Positions 27,638-36,487 are shown, numbered from the stretch's first letter. The stretch is DNA of 64,000 bases from Aliarcobacter butzleri (GCF_900187115.1 NZ_LT906455.1:1736001-1800000); one strand, 5' to 3'. Made by a program: numbers and translations. Notes: a model not told the origin generated them from the letters alone.

Positions 27638-28951
27638 ATGGCTTATTCAAAAAGAAGATATTTAGTATATACTTTGATTACAATTTTTGTACTAATTTCA
27701 CCATTTATTACAATAAATGAAAATCATCTTCTATTACTATCATTTGAAAGGTTGCAATTTCACTTTCTAGGAATTGTTTTTAATGTAAGCGAACTTTATG
27801 TTATGCCATTTTTACTAATGTTTTTATTCATTGGTATATTTGCAATGACTTCAATATTAGGAAGAATTTGGTGTGGATGGGCATGTCCTCAAACTATTTT
27901 TAGAGTAATTTATAGAGATTTAATCGAAAGTACAATTTTAGACTTAAGAAGAATCAAAAATAAACAAAAAGATATAGATTATTCAAAAAAATCAAATCAA
28001 TTTAAAAAATATATTTCTTTATTTTTGTGGTTGATTATTACTTTAGTTATATCATCAAACTTTATGCTTTATTTTGTTCCACCAGAAGATTTCTTTCTTT
28101 ATCTAAAAGAGCCTGCTGAACATAGTTTTATGATATTATTTATTATAAGTGTTGCACTATTTTTAGTTTATGATATCGTTTTTATGAAAGAAAATTTCTG
28201 TGTTTATGTTTGTCCTTATTCAAGAATTCAATCTGTTTTATATGATGATAATACAAAACAAGTAACTTACGATTTTAATCGTGGTGGAAAAGTTTATCAA
28301 GGCAGTATTAAATCTATATTCAAAGAAAAAGAGTGGTCAAATAACGAAGAGTGTACAACTTGTGAAGCTTGTGTAAAAATATGTCCAACACATATTGATA
28401 TAAGAAAAGGTTTACAAGTTGAATGTATAAATTGTCTTGAATGTAGTGATGCTTGTTCAACTGTTATGGGAAAATTAGGAAAAACAAGCTTAATTAACTG
28501 GGGAAGTACAAATAAAGTTATAAACAAACAAAAAGTATCTATTTTTACAAAAAGAAATACTACATATTTTGTTTCACTATTTCTATGTATTTTTTTAGCA
28601 TTTTATTTTTCTCTTGAAAAAGAAAATTTCTTAGTAAATATAAATAAAACAACTGAACTTTATAAAGTAACTGAAGATAAAAAAATAGTAAATAACTATA
28701 TATTAGGTGTTCATAATACTCAAGATGAAACTTTGACTTTTGACATAAAATTAAATGATGATAACTTCAAAATAAAAAGATTTGAGAAGTTTTCACTTGA
28801 AGCTGGAAAAAGAGCTAAAAAAGTATTAATTATAGAAAGTGTTAATGATTTAAACAATATAAAAACAAAAAATATACCTATTTTCATAGAGGTTTATTCT
28901 CAAGAAAAAAATTATAAAGTTGTAAAAAAACTGATTTTTTCAAAACCTTAA
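27638..28951 (+). CDS. ccoG: Cytochrome c oxidase accessory protein CcoG (FixG/RdxA family)
   Basis: 437 residues, five membrane helices. An inner-membrane CGWACPQTIFR motif and a later CVYVCPYSRIQ are typical; two ferredoxin-like clusters follow (CTTCEACVKICPTHID and CINCLECSDACS). The C-terminal 120 residues form an Ig-like periplasmic domain. CcoG reduces Cu(II) for insertion into the cbb3 oxidase. It is preceded by AAGGAG. The family names the role; the cbb3 genes are outside the window. The fragment at 1-124 may be a second member. Confidence 0.9.
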   Translation: MAYSKRRYLVYTLITIFVLISPFITINENHLLLLSFERLQFHFLGIVFNVSELYVMPFLLMFLFIGIFAMTSILGRIWCGWACPQTIFRVIYRDLIESTILDLRRIKNKQKDIDYSKKSNQFKKYISLFLWLIITLVISSNFMLYFVPPEDFFLYLKEPAEHSFMILFIISVALFLVYDIVFMKENFCVYVCPYSRIQSVLYDDNTKQVTYDFNRGGKVYQGSIKSIFKEKEWSNNEECTTCEACVKICPTHIDIRKGLQVECINCLECSDACSTVMGKLGKTSLINWGSTNKVINKQKVSIFTKRNTTYFVSLFLCIFLAFYFSLEKENFLVNINKTTELYKVTEDKKIVNNYILGVHNTQDETLTFDIKLNDDNFKIKRFEKFSLEAGKRAKKVLIIESVNDLNNIKTKNIPIFIEVYSQEKNYKVVKKLIFSKP

Positions 28952-28952
28952 A

Positions 28953-30284
28953 CTAAATAGCCTTTTCAATAAAGATGGAGAATTTAGCTCCATCTTTTAT
29001 ATTTTGAACTTGTAACTTTCCACCAAAACTCTCTTCAATTATAATTTTTGATAAATAAAGCCCTATTCCAGTTCCTTCTTCTTTTGTAGAGAAATATGGT
29101 TCAAATATTTTTTTTAGATTTTTTGCTTTTATTCCACCTGCATTATCTAAAATTTCTATTATAACCTCAGCACTTGAAGATACTACATTTATAGATATTT
29201 TTGGATTATGTCTATTTTTTAAAGCATCTATTGAATTTGAAACCAAAGATAAAATAACTTGAGACAACTCATTTTTAACTCCAAAGATTTTTATATCTTC
29301 GAAAGTCTCAAATTTTAAATTCAAATTTATATTATCTTTTTGTAGGTCAGGATTTAAGATTGTAAGAGCATTTTGGATTGAGTCTTTTACAAAAAAATCA
29401 TCTTTTTCTTTCTCTTGTAAATAAAACTCTTTAAAATCATCTATTGTTTTTGATAAAAAACTCACCTGTTCATTTGCTTGATTTACCTTTTTATCAAAAA
29501 AAATCTTGTCTAATTTTTCACTTTCAAATCTCTTTTTCAAATTTATCAAGATATATGAAATATTATTTAGTGGTTGCCTAAATTGGTGAGTTATATTTGC
29601 TATCATTTCACCTGATTTTACAAACTTTGATTGTTGCAAAATCATCTTTTCAAACTCTTTATTTTGTTTTTTCAAATCATTATATTTATATGCTATTGAG
29701 ATTGTAAAAAGCATCGCTTCAAGAGTAAATACAACTAAAACTAAATCAAAATATCCCAAGCCAATATATCTATTTTTAAAATCAAAGATAAAAAGAATTA
29801 TACAAAATATTGACCAACCTATTACATAAATAAGCGTTGGCTTAAAACCTTGTTTTAAATTAAAAATTATTGAAATAAATAAAATTGCATAAATGATAGT
29901 ATAAGGTAAATATTCAAATAAAATATAGTGATAAAAAGCTGTTAGAATCACAACATTTAATAAAAATGTATTTAAAATCAACTCTTTATAGTTTGAAACT
30001 TTTGGTAAAAATTTTCCTTCATAATAATTTACTGCAAAAATTACTGCAAAAACAGAAGCTAAAACTAAAGAAAATTCTTGAACAAAATAACTAATTTGAT
30101 ATAACTTACTATATGCAACTATATAAACCAAAGAAAAAATTTGCATAAAACAATAACTTATATAAAATATCTCTTTTGAATATATATATCTTATTAAGGT
30201 ATATGCTATTGTCATTATTAAAATACCAAAAGTTATACCATAAAATATAATCTGGTTTATATCAAATTCCAATTTTATACCCAC
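28953..30284 (-). CDS. Sensor histidine kinase with seven-helix membrane input domain
   Basis: 443 residues. Residues 10-200 hold seven hydrophobic helices with no large periplasmic part, in the style of 7TMR-DISM sensors. A coiled linker leads to the phosphoacceptor box ANITHQFRQPLNNISY (His about 233), then the N box NELSQVILSLVSNSIDAL and G boxes ILDNAGGIK and GTGIGLYLSK. It would autophosphorylate and pass phosphate to the regulator at 30262-30942, whose stop it overlaps by 23 bases. The start is GTG without a clear ribosome site, so translation is likely coupled. The signal is unknown. Confidence 0.88.
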   Translation of the reverse strand: MGIKLEFDINQIIFYGITFGILIMTIAYTLIRYIYSKEIFYISYCFMQIFSLVYIVAYSKLYQISYFVQEFSLVLASVFAVIFAVNYYEGKFLPKVSNYKELILNTFLLNVVILTAFYHYILFEYLPYTIIYAILFISIIFNLKQGFKPTLIYVIGWSIFCIILFIFDFKNRYIGLGYFDLVLVVFTLEAMLFTISIAYKYNDLKKQNKEFEKMILQQSKFVKSGEMIANITHQFRQPLNNISYILINLKKRFESEKLDKIFFDKKVNQANEQVSFLSKTIDDFKEFYLQEKEKDDFFVKDSIQNALTILNPDLQKDNINLNLKFETFEDIKIFGVKNELSQVILSLVSNSIDALKNRHNPKISINVVSSSAEVIIEILDNAGGIKAKNLKKIFEPYFSTKEEGTGIGLYLSKIIIEESFGGKLQVQNIKDGAKFSIFIEKAI

Positions 30285-30942
30285 TATTTGTAAGATTTTC
30301 TATCATATCTTTTTGAAGTTTTGTTTTAACATTTTTAACTAAAGTTTTTAAAGCATCTTTTGTCATCACACTATCAAACCAAACATAAGACTCAATTTCC
30401 TCGTATGTAACATATCTATTTTTATTTTTTATAAGCAGTTCTAAAAATAAAATCTCTTTTGCTCTTAGTTTTATAAGCTCATTTTCAATAACTAAAGTTT
30501 TATTAAAAGTATCAAAATATGAAGTTTCATCAAATTTTACGATATTTGAAATATCCTCTTCCAATGATTTTATACATAAAAGTAAAGCTTCTTCAAAATC
30601 TTTTTCATTTACTGGTTTTACTAAATATTTAACAAGTTGTAACTCTATTGCTTGAAGTAAATAATCTTTATCGCAAAATGCAGTAATAACTATTATTTGG
30701 CATTTTTTATCAATTTGGCGTACTCTTTTTACAAACTCCAAACCATTTAATTTTGGCATCTGAATATCTGTTATAATAATTTGTGGTTTGTATTTTTCAT
30801 AAAGTTGTAATGCTGTTATTGCATTTGAAGCTTCATAAATAGTATCAAAAAAGTTTTCTAAATATTCAATACCATTTTCTCTTGCTATATCATCATCTTC
30901 AACATATAAAACTTTTATATTTTTATTTATATTTTTTAACAT
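30262..30942 (-). CDS. OmpR-type response regulator
   Basis: 226 residues. The receiver is intact: the acid pair in VEDDDIA, phosphoacceptor Asp in IIITDIQMPKLNG, Thr/Ser in VITAF and Lys in YLVKPV. A winged helix follows (YVTYEEIESYVW, then DALKTLVKNVKTKLQ as recognition helix, NSGYKIGI wing). It is the partner of the overlapping histidine kinase gene downstream. Targets are unknown; ccoG and ogt are neighbours. A short gap of 42 bases separates it from divergent ogt. Confidence 0.9.
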   Translation of the reverse strand: MLKNINKNIKVLYVEDDDIARENGIEYLENFFDTIYEASNAITALQLYEKYKPQIIITDIQMPKLNGLEFVKRVRQIDKKCQIIVITAFCDKDYLLQAIELQLVKYLVKPVNEKDFEEALLLCIKSLEEDISNIVKFDETSYFDTFNKTLVIENELIKLRAKEILFLELLIKNKNRYVTYEEIESYVWFDSVMTKDALKTLVKNVKTKLQKDMIENLTNSGYKIGI

Positions 30943-30984
30943 TTTGTATTATATCTTATATATGATTATGCTAGAATTTCGACC

Positions 30985-31503
30985 ATGAAAAATGAAAATA
31001 TTATTTTTACAACAAAGTTTTCTACACCTTTAAGCGAAATGTTTGCTGCTTATTTTAAAGATGAACTTATTATGTTTACTCCTTTTGAAAAAGAGTTTTG
31101 TGAAAAAAGAATTGAAAACTTAAAAAAAATTTTAAAAGCGGATAAAGTTATAGAAGATAAAAACATTTTTAAACTTTTAGAAAAAGAGATAAATGAATAC
31201 TTTTTTGAAAAAAGAACAAACTTTACAATTCCATTAAAACTAATAGGAACACCTTTTCAAATAAAAGTTTGGGAAGCACTTTTAAAAATACCTTATGGAA
31301 AAACTATTAGTTACAAAGAAGAAGCCAAAATGATTGAAAATGAAAAAGCATTTAGAGCTGTTGCAAATGCAAATGGTAAAAATAACTTAAGCATAATTGT
31401 TCCTTGTCATAGAGTCATTTCAAATAATGGTGAAATTGGTGGTTATACTGGTGGAGTTGAAAAAAAAGAGTTTTTATTAAAGTTAGAACAAAATGATAAA
31501 TAA
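30985..31503 (+). CDS. ogt: Methylated-DNA-protein-cysteine methyltransferase
   Basis: 172 residues. The active-site motif IVPCHRVIS contains the methyl-accepting Cys, and GTPFQIKVWEALLKIPYGKTISY, the helix-turn-helix region with the arginine finger NGKNN nearby, matches the family. It removes methyl groups from O6-methylguanine in a single suicide reaction. It overlaps the phosphomannomutase gene by 11 bases, so the two are co-transcribed. Confidence 0.92.
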   Translation: MKNENIIFTTKFSTPLSEMFAAYFKDELIMFTPFEKEFCEKRIENLKKILKADKVIEDKNIFKLLEKEINEYFFEKRTNFTIPLKLIGTPFQIKVWEALLKIPYGKTISYKEEAKMIENEKAFRAVANANGKNNLSIIVPCHRVISNNGEIGGYTGGVEKKEFLLKLEQNDK

Positions 31504-32902
31504 AACAATTTTTAGACAATATGATATTCGTGGAATAGTAAATGATGATTTAACCTATGAAAATGCCAAACTAATTGGTTATTATCTTGGTCTTCATATA
31601 AAAGAAAAAACTTCTTTAACTCCATATATAGTTGTTGGTTATGATGTAAGAACTCACTCTCAAATGCTTTTTGATGGATTAATTTCAGGAATTAATCTTT
31701 CAAATTGCAAAGTTCTAAATATTGGACTAGTTGCAACTGGAGTAAACTATTTTGCTTCTTTTCAAGAATTTTTTATAAACAATGAAAAAATAAAACCAGC
31801 AGCTTCAATTATGATAACAGGAAGCCATAATGCTAAAAAATATAATGGATTTAAAATCACTATAAATAACGAACCTTTTTTTGGTGATGAACTTTTAGCT
31901 TTATATGAAAGAATAACAAAAAATCCAAATATACAAATTCCAGATAATTTTGATTTTTTTGAACTTGATGCTAAAAATTTATATATAGATTTTATGGTTA
32001 ATCAATTTTCTCACCTAAAAGATTTTAAAACTCCTTTTATTGTTGATTGTGGAAATGGCGTTGCAAATACTGTTTTATGTGATATTTTAGATAAATTAAA
32101 TCTAAATTATAAAGGAATACATCTAAATCCTGATGGAGAGTTTCCAAATCATCATCCAGACCCAACAAATGAAAAAAATCTTGAAGATTTAAAAGCTTTG
32201 TTAAAAGATGATTATAATCTTGGTTTTGCCTATGATGGTGATGCAGATAGAATTGCAGTTTTAACTCAAAAATATAATATAAAAGGCGATATGTTAGCCC
32301 TACTTTTTTCAAAAACTATGAAAAATCCAATTATTATTGGTGAAGTTTCTTACTCTCAAAATGTTTTCGAAGAGTTAAATCATGAAACAAAAACAATCAT
32401 GAATAAAACTGGTTATTCAAATTTAAGACTAAAACTTAAAGAGTTAAATGCTGATTTAGCAGCTGAAGTTTCAGGACATATATTTTTTAATGATAGATAT
32501 TATGGTTATGATGATGCAATTTATGCAACATTTAGAGTATTAGAACTTTTATATAAACAAATAAATCTAGATGAAGAGTTAGATAAACTTCCAAAAGTTT
32601 ATACAAGTTCAAATATTGAAATAAATGTAAATGAAAAAGATAAATTTGAAATCATAAAAAAAATAGATGAAAAACTAAAAACTACTCAAAGAGGTTTTCC
32701 AATAATCAAAGATATAGTTAAAATAGATGGTCTTAGAATAAATTTTGAGTATGGTTTTGCTTTGATTCGTGCTTCAAACACAAATTCTGTAATAGTTACA
32801 AAATATGAAGCTACAAGCTATGCAACAGCTATGAGTTACAAGGTTGCTGTTGAAAATATTTTAAATGAGGTAATAAATGAACTTAATAGCTTTACAAGTT
32901 AA
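31493..32902 (+). CDS. Phosphomannomutase/phosphoglucomutase
   Basis: 469 residues, alpha-D-phosphohexomutase family. The phosphoserine loop reads MITGSHNAKKYNG: the Ser and His are kept, while the usual Pro is Ala. The metal loop is YDGDADRIAV, the sugar loop AEVSGHIFF, and the phosphate loop RASNTNSVI. It interconverts hexose 1- and 6-phosphates for envelope polysaccharides. It overlaps ogt by 11 and the nitrilase gene by 26 bases. Which sugar it prefers cannot be read directly; ManB/AlgC-type dual use is common. Confidence 0.9.
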   Translation: MINKTIFRQYDIRGIVNDDLTYENAKLIGYYLGLHIKEKTSLTPYIVVGYDVRTHSQMLFDGLISGINLSNCKVLNIGLVATGVNYFASFQEFFINNEKIKPAASIMITGSHNAKKYNGFKITINNEPFFGDELLALYERITKNPNIQIPDNFDFFELDAKNLYIDFMVNQFSHLKDFKTPFIVDCGNGVANTVLCDILDKLNLNYKGIHLNPDGEFPNHHPDPTNEKNLEDLKALLKDDYNLGFAYDGDADRIAVLTQKYNIKGDMLALLFSKTMKNPIIIGEVSYSQNVFEELNHETKTIMNKTGYSNLRLKLKELNADLAAEVSGHIFFNDRYYGYDDAIYATFRVLELLYKQINLDEELDKLPKVYTSSNIEINVNEKDKFEIIKKIDEKLKTTQRGFPIIKDIVKIDGLRINFEYGFALIRASNTNSVIVTKYEATSYATAMSYKVAVENILNEVINELNSFTS

Positions 32903-33602
32903 AACAACAAACGATTTTCAAAAGAATTTAGAAGAGTTAAAAAATTTGATAAACTCATGTGAAGAAAATTCTATTATTTTAGCTCCAGAATTAGCCTTAA
33001 GCGGATTTTCTTATAATAGAATGGATGAAGCTTCTACTTTTTCAATAAAAGCCATAGAAGAGATAAAAGAATTATCTACAAATAAAATTATTGCATTAAC
33101 ATTTATTACAAAAGAAGATGAAAACTTTTACAATACCCTAAATATCTTTCATAATCAAAAAATCATTCATACTCAATCAAAATTTAAACTTTTTCCATTA
33201 GGTGATGAATTAACTCATTTCAAACCTGGAAATTTAGAAGATATTAAAATCATAAATATAAATGGTTTAAAAATTGCAACTTTAATATGCTTTGAACTTA
33301 GATTCCCAGAACTTTGGTTAAAAGTAAAAGGTGCTGATATTATTTTAAATCCTGCAATGTGGGGAATAAAAAGAAAAGATCACTATGAATCTATTTCTAA
33401 AGCTTTAGCTTTAGTAAATCAATGTTTTGTAATTGCAAGCAATAGTGCAGATGATAATATGGCAAAAGGAAGTGCAATTATCACTCCATTTGGAAATATA
33501 ATAAAAAATGACCAAGAAAATATTATAAAAGCAACTTTTGATAAACAAGAACTAATAAAAACTAGAAAATACATTGATATAGGCTTAAATACGGCTCTTT
33601 AA
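32877..33602 (+). CDS. Carbon-nitrogen hydrolase (nitrilase superfamily)
   Basis: 241 residues. The catalytic triad is visible: Glu in LAPELALSGF (about 43), Lys in SKFKLFPLGD (about 103) and Cys in LICFELRFPEL (about 137). The family cleaves amides or nitriles; members of this length include omega-amidases and deaminated-glutathione amidases. The protein stops soon after the last sheet, so it lacks the longer tail of some nitrilases. It overlaps the mutase gene by 26 bases in the same operon. Substrate unknown. Confidence 0.85.
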   Translation: MNLIALQVKTTNDFQKNLEELKNLINSCEENSIILAPELALSGFSYNRMDEASTFSIKAIEEIKELSTNKIIALTFITKEDENFYNTLNIFHNQKIIHTQSKFKLFPLGDELTHFKPGNLEDIKIININGLKIATLICFELRFPELWLKVKGADIILNPAMWGIKRKDHYESISKALALVNQCFVIASNSADDNMAKGSAIITPFGNIIKNDQENIIKATFDKQELIKTRKYIDIGLNTAL

Positions 33603-33678
33603 AAACTTATCTACAATTATTACACAATTATAAAATATACTCTTATTGATTATATAAAAAATTAAAAGGAGTAAAACA

Positions 33679-34176
33679 TTGAAATTGAAGACCATTTTAT
33701 TTATTTTATTATTCATTTCTAATGTATTTGCGTCAGCTATCGACATACAAAATTTAACATCAGAACAACTTGAAACATTAAAAAAGATTAAAGAAAAAGG
33801 TGAAGAACATGACCTTAGTTATTCTTTAATGGCTATTGCTATAAAAGAATCAAAACTTGGTCAATTCATGGTAAATGAAAAAACAAAAGATTTTGGCTTA
33901 TACCAAGCAAACATAAAAACTGTTATAAGTAGACATAATATCACTGATACTGCTTGGAATAGAGATGTTCTTGCTTCAAAACTTGTTTCAGATTTCCAAT
34001 TTGCTACAAAAAATGCAATTGCTGAATTGACATATTGGCAAAAAATTCATAAAAATGACTGGACAAAAGTTTGGGGAAGTTACAATGCTGGATTCAAATA
34101 CAATAGTAGAGAAGCAAAAGAATACTCACAAGATATAGCTGCAATTATTAGAGAACTTAAAAAAATCGATGTATAA
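33679..34176 (+). CDS. Lysozyme-like / transglycosylase SLT-domain protein
   Basis: 165 residues with a signal peptide (residues 1-19, ending VFAS). The catalytic Glu is likely in IAIKESKLGQF, followed by FGLYQANIKTVI and the WGSYNAGFKYNS motif of SLT folds. It would act on peptidoglycan in the periplasm. The start is TTG, with AAGGAG eight bases before. It is short, close to the minimum domain, which suggests a specialised enzyme, for example one for insertion of a secretion apparatus or flagellum. It ends at a hairpin. Confidence 0.75.
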   Translation: MKLKTILFILLFISNVFASAIDIQNLTSEQLETLKKIKEKGEEHDLSYSLMAIAIKESKLGQFMVNEKTKDFGLYQANIKTVISRHNITDTAWNRDVLASKLVSDFQFATKNAIAELTYWQKIHKNDWTKVWGSYNAGFKYNSREAKEYSQDIAAIIRELKKIDV

Positions 34177-34183
34177 TTTTCTA

Positions 34184-34211
34184 AATTAACTGGGAATAAT
34201 CCTAGTTAATT
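34184..34211 (+). terminator. Hairpin after the SLT-domain gene
   Basis: AATTAACTGGGA pairs with TCCTAGTTAATT (one G-T pair) around ATAA. The following T-run is weak (ATCTTT). Confidence 0.6.
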
Positions 34212-34250
34212 ATCTTTCAAATACACAAATTCAAAAAAAATTTCATTTTT

Positions 34251-34271
34251 TGATAATTATTCTTGATATTA
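34251..34271. promoter_or_regulatory. Possible upstream Fur-box-like sequence
   Basis: TGATAATTATTCTTGATAT contains GATAAT and its partial inverse. Together with the site at 34304-34320 it may form a two-site Fur operator before the flavodoxin operon. Confidence 0.4.
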
Positions 34272-34303
34272 ATCTTACTTTAAGCTTACTTTTCCTAAAC
34301 TTC

Positions 34304-34320
34304 AATAATGATTATCAATA
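34304..34320. promoter_or_regulatory. Fur-box-like palindrome before the flavodoxin operon
   Basis: AATAATGATTATCAATA holds the perfect core TGATTATCA with AT-rich flanks, close to the Fur consensus. It lies about 15 bases before the peptide gene start. Confidence 0.65.
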
Positions 34321-34334
34321 TATAAGGATAAGCA

Positions 34335-34400
34335 ATGAGTAAAGGTTTAGAAGCGAAAAATAAAAAAGATTTAGTAAAGCCAACTGGTTGTACTTGTTAA
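34335..34400 (+). CDS. 21-residue peptide ending in Gly-Cys-Thr-Cys
   Basis: ATG 34335 reads MSKGLEAKNKKDLVKPTGCT plus a final Cys, then TAA. AAGGATA lies seven bases upstream. The next gene begins 13 bases after the stop with its own AAGGAT site, so this is the first gene of the flavodoxin operon. The peptide is Lys-rich with a C-terminal CxC, which could bind a metal or be modified. I know no family for it. It may also be a leader peptide that couples translation. It lies directly behind Fur-box-like sequences. Confidence 0.55.
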   Translation: MSKGLEAKNKKDLVKPTGCTC

Positions 34401-34413
34401 TAAAGGATTTAAA

Positions 34414-34752
34414 ATGAGCGTTTTAATTATTGGTGGAGATCAAATAACACAAATTTCATCTATGCTTACAAACTTAGGTGCAAAAACTATAAATCATTGG
34501 GACGCAAGAAAAAAATCTTCAGCTCCTAAGAAGAAAGTTCCTCAAGATACAGATTGCATTGTAATGCTTACATCTTTTTTGAATCATAATACGATGCTAA
34601 AATATAAAAATGAAGCAAAAAAGAAAAATATTCCATTTATTTGTGCAAAAAGATCTATCTCTTGCGTTTATGATGAATATGTAAAAATTATGGGAATAAA
34701 AGATTGTAGTCAATGTTATGCAAACTACTGTGGTAAGGAATTAGAATGCTAG
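34414..34752 (+). CDS. DUF2325 family protein
   Basis: 112 residues: a Rossmann-like start (SVLIIGGDQITQISSML), a basic segment (RKKSSAPKKKVP), then a Cys-rich end (DCSQCYANYCGKELEC). DUF2325 proteins have no known function, but the Cys cluster suggests metal or redox binding. From memory, Campylobacter jejuni has the same order, with a DUF2325 gene (Cj1384c), an unknown gene (Cj1383c) and fldA (Cj1382c), all iron-repressed. It overlaps the next gene by seven bases. Confidence 0.8.
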   Translation: MSVLIIGGDQITQISSMLTNLGAKTINHWDARKKSSAPKKKVPQDTDCIVMLTSFLNHNTMLKYKNEAKKKNIPFICAKRSISCVYDEYVKIMGIKDCSQCYANYCGKELEC

Positions 34753-35504
34753 AAAACAATTTCATCGGTTTTTCAAAGGATAAAGAATATTTACCTAAAG
34801 ATTTTGATGAATTTAACTCTAAAAATAGATTAAGACAGCTATTTTTAAATTTGAGTAACAATATTTTAGAATCATATTGTTACTTCTCAAAATATGAACA
34901 AAAAATGCTGTCAAATCTGTCTTTAGAGCAAGCATTTTCTTATAAAATAAAAAATATGCTTCCAATTAGTTTTATAAAAAATAAAAAAAATGTTAATACA
35001 AAATTTAAGTTCTGTATTAATTCTACAAAAATTATAAACAACTATTTATATTCAAATAATAAAAATGAAATTTTTATTTCAAATAATAAACTTTTACCTG
35101 TTGCAAAACTAATTTCAGTTTGTTTCATTGAAAATAGTTTACAATTACTTATTGATAAGCATCTTTTATTTCATGAATTTGTTTTAAAAAAAATAAAAAA
35201 ACTTCATGGTGATAAAATAGTTATTGATTTAGGTGATTCAATTTGTATAAAATCTAAAGATTTTGTTGGAGTTAAGATTTATACTTCCTGGAAAGATATA
35301 GAAGTTAAAAAACCAAACATACAAAATGAGCTTGAAGATGCTATAAAATCAATAAAAAAGGGTGAATTTTATCAAATATATTTAGCATACCCTAAAAACA
35401 ACCAATTTACAAAACAAATTCCTGTTTATGTAAAAGAATTAAAAAACAAAGAGTATCAAATAAAAGCAATACCATACTCTTTTAGATCAATAATAAAAAA
35501 TTAA
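34746..35504 (+). CDS. Unknown protein of the flavodoxin operon (Cj1383c-like by position)
   Basis: 252 residues, soluble, Lys- and Asn-rich, with no signal peptide or membrane helix and no motif I recognise. It begins MLENNFIGFSKDKEYLPKDF. The order DUF2325, this gene, flavodoxin matches the C. jejuni Cj1384c-Cj1382c group as I remember it. It overlaps the DUF2325 gene by seven bases and ends 12 bases before flavodoxin. The constant neighbourhood suggests a function in iron-limited electron transfer, not demonstrated. Confidence 0.65.
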   Translation: MLENNFIGFSKDKEYLPKDFDEFNSKNRLRQLFLNLSNNILESYCYFSKYEQKMLSNLSLEQAFSYKIKNMLPISFIKNKKNVNTKFKFCINSTKIINNYLYSNNKNEIFISNNKLLPVAKLISVCFIENSLQLLIDKHLLFHEFVLKKIKKLHGDKIVIDLGDSICIKSKDFVGVKIYTSWKDIEVKKPNIQNELEDAIKSIKKGEFYQIYLAYPKNNQFTKQIPVYVKELKNKEYQIKAIPYSFRSIIKN

Positions 35505-35516
35505 TAAAGGATAAAA

Positions 35517-36014
35517 ATGGCAACAGCAATATTTTTTGGAAGTAGCACAGGGAACTGTGAAGAAATAGCTAAAAAAATATCTTCAAAACTAGGAAAGATT
35601 GAAGTTTTTGATTTATCAGGAACAAAAATTGAAAAAATGAATGATTATGACAAAATAATTCTTGGCTCTTCAACTTGGGGAGATGGAGAACTAAATGACG
35701 ACTGGGAAGATGCTTGGAGTGATTTTTCAAAACTAGATTTATCAAATAAAACAATAGCTCTTTTTGGATTAGGTGATCAAGAAAGTTATAGTGATGAATT
35801 TGCAAGTGCTATGGGAATTATTTATGAGCATATAAAAACAACTAATGCAAAAATCATTGGATTCACGTCAACAGAAGGATATTACCATGATGGTTCAAAA
35901 GCTCAAATTGATGATAAATTTGTTGGGTTAGTGATCGATGAAGATAATCAAAGTGATTTAACTGATGAAAGAATTGAAAGCTGGGTTAATAATATAAAAT
36001 CAGAAATTTTATAA
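35517..36014 (+). CDS. fldA: Flavodoxin
   Basis: 165 residues. The FMN phosphate loop is FFGSSTGNCEEIAKKI, with Cys where Thr is usual (TGNT), and the flavin-binding loops STWGDGELNDDW and LFGLGDQESYSDEF are clear. Length fits the long-chain class. It carries electrons, in Campylobacterota mainly for pyruvate and 2-oxoglutarate oxidoreductases, and substitutes for ferredoxin when iron is low. It is the last gene of a Fur-boxed operon, convergent with fur, with a shared hairpin between. Confidence 0.95.
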   Translation: MATAIFFGSSTGNCEEIAKKISSKLGKIEVFDLSGTKIEKMNDYDKIILGSSTWGDGELNDDWEDAWSDFSKLDLSNKTIALFGLGDQESYSDEFASAMGIIYEHIKTTNAKIIGFTSTEGYYHDGSKAQIDDKFVGLVIDEDNQSDLTDERIESWVNNIKSEIL

Positions 36015-36018
36015 AAAA

Positions 36019-36042
36019 GGTAGTATATTTTTATATACTACT
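36019..36042. terminator. Bidirectional terminator between fldA and fur
   Basis: GTAGTATAT and ATATACTAC pair around TTTT, with A-runs on the left and T-runs on the right, so both strands gain a T-tail. It overlaps the fur stop codon. Confidence 0.8.
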
Positions 36043-36487
36043 TTTGACAATTTTCACAAACTCCATATAGTTGCATTGTATGACTTGTAATTTTAAATTT
36101 ATTATTTTTTGCAATTTTTTCTTGTCTTTTTTCAATTTCTTCATCAATAAATTCTATGATTCTAGCACATTGAGTACAAATTAAGTGATCATGATGAGAT
36201 TTTGAATTACTTTCGTATTTTTTACCCTCTGTTCCAAATGTAATAGAAGTTATTAAATCTACTTCTTCAAGAAAACTAAGAGCTCTATAAACTGTTGCAA
36301 TTCCAACGTTTGATGTTGGATAATCTTTTTTTATTTGATTATAAATCTCTTCAGCAGTTAAGTGCTCTTTTGCATGTAATAATATACTTAGAACTATCTC
36401 TCTTTGCTCAGTATATTTAAGTCCTTTTTGTTTAACTATTTTTCTTAATTCATCTATTATTTCTTCATAACTATTTTCGTTTAGCAT
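36038..36487 (-). CDS. fur: Ferric uptake regulator Fur
   Basis: 149 residues. Winged-helix part with SNVGIATVYRALSFLEEVDLI, then the metal-sensing SKSHHDHLICTQCARIIEF and the C-terminal CENCQ pair. HHDH and both CxxC motifs match Fur rather than Zur or PerR. It represses iron genes when loaded with Fe(II). It is convergent with the flavodoxin operon that carries Fur-box-like sites. No self-palindrome was seen in its own upstream region, though AT-rich sites are hard to judge. Confidence 0.93.
   Translation of the reverse strand: MLNENSYEEIIDELRKIVKQKGLKYTEQREIVLSILLHAKEHLTAEEIYNQIKKDYPTSNVGIATVYRALSFLEEVDLITSITFGTEGKKYESNSKSHHDHLICTQCARIIEFIDEEIEKRQEKIAKNNKFKITSHTMQLYGVCENCQK

Noticed and set aside
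32037-32312. Minus-strand His/Leu-rich frame opposite the phosphomannomutase
   Set aside because: Low-complexity shadow of a conserved enzyme.
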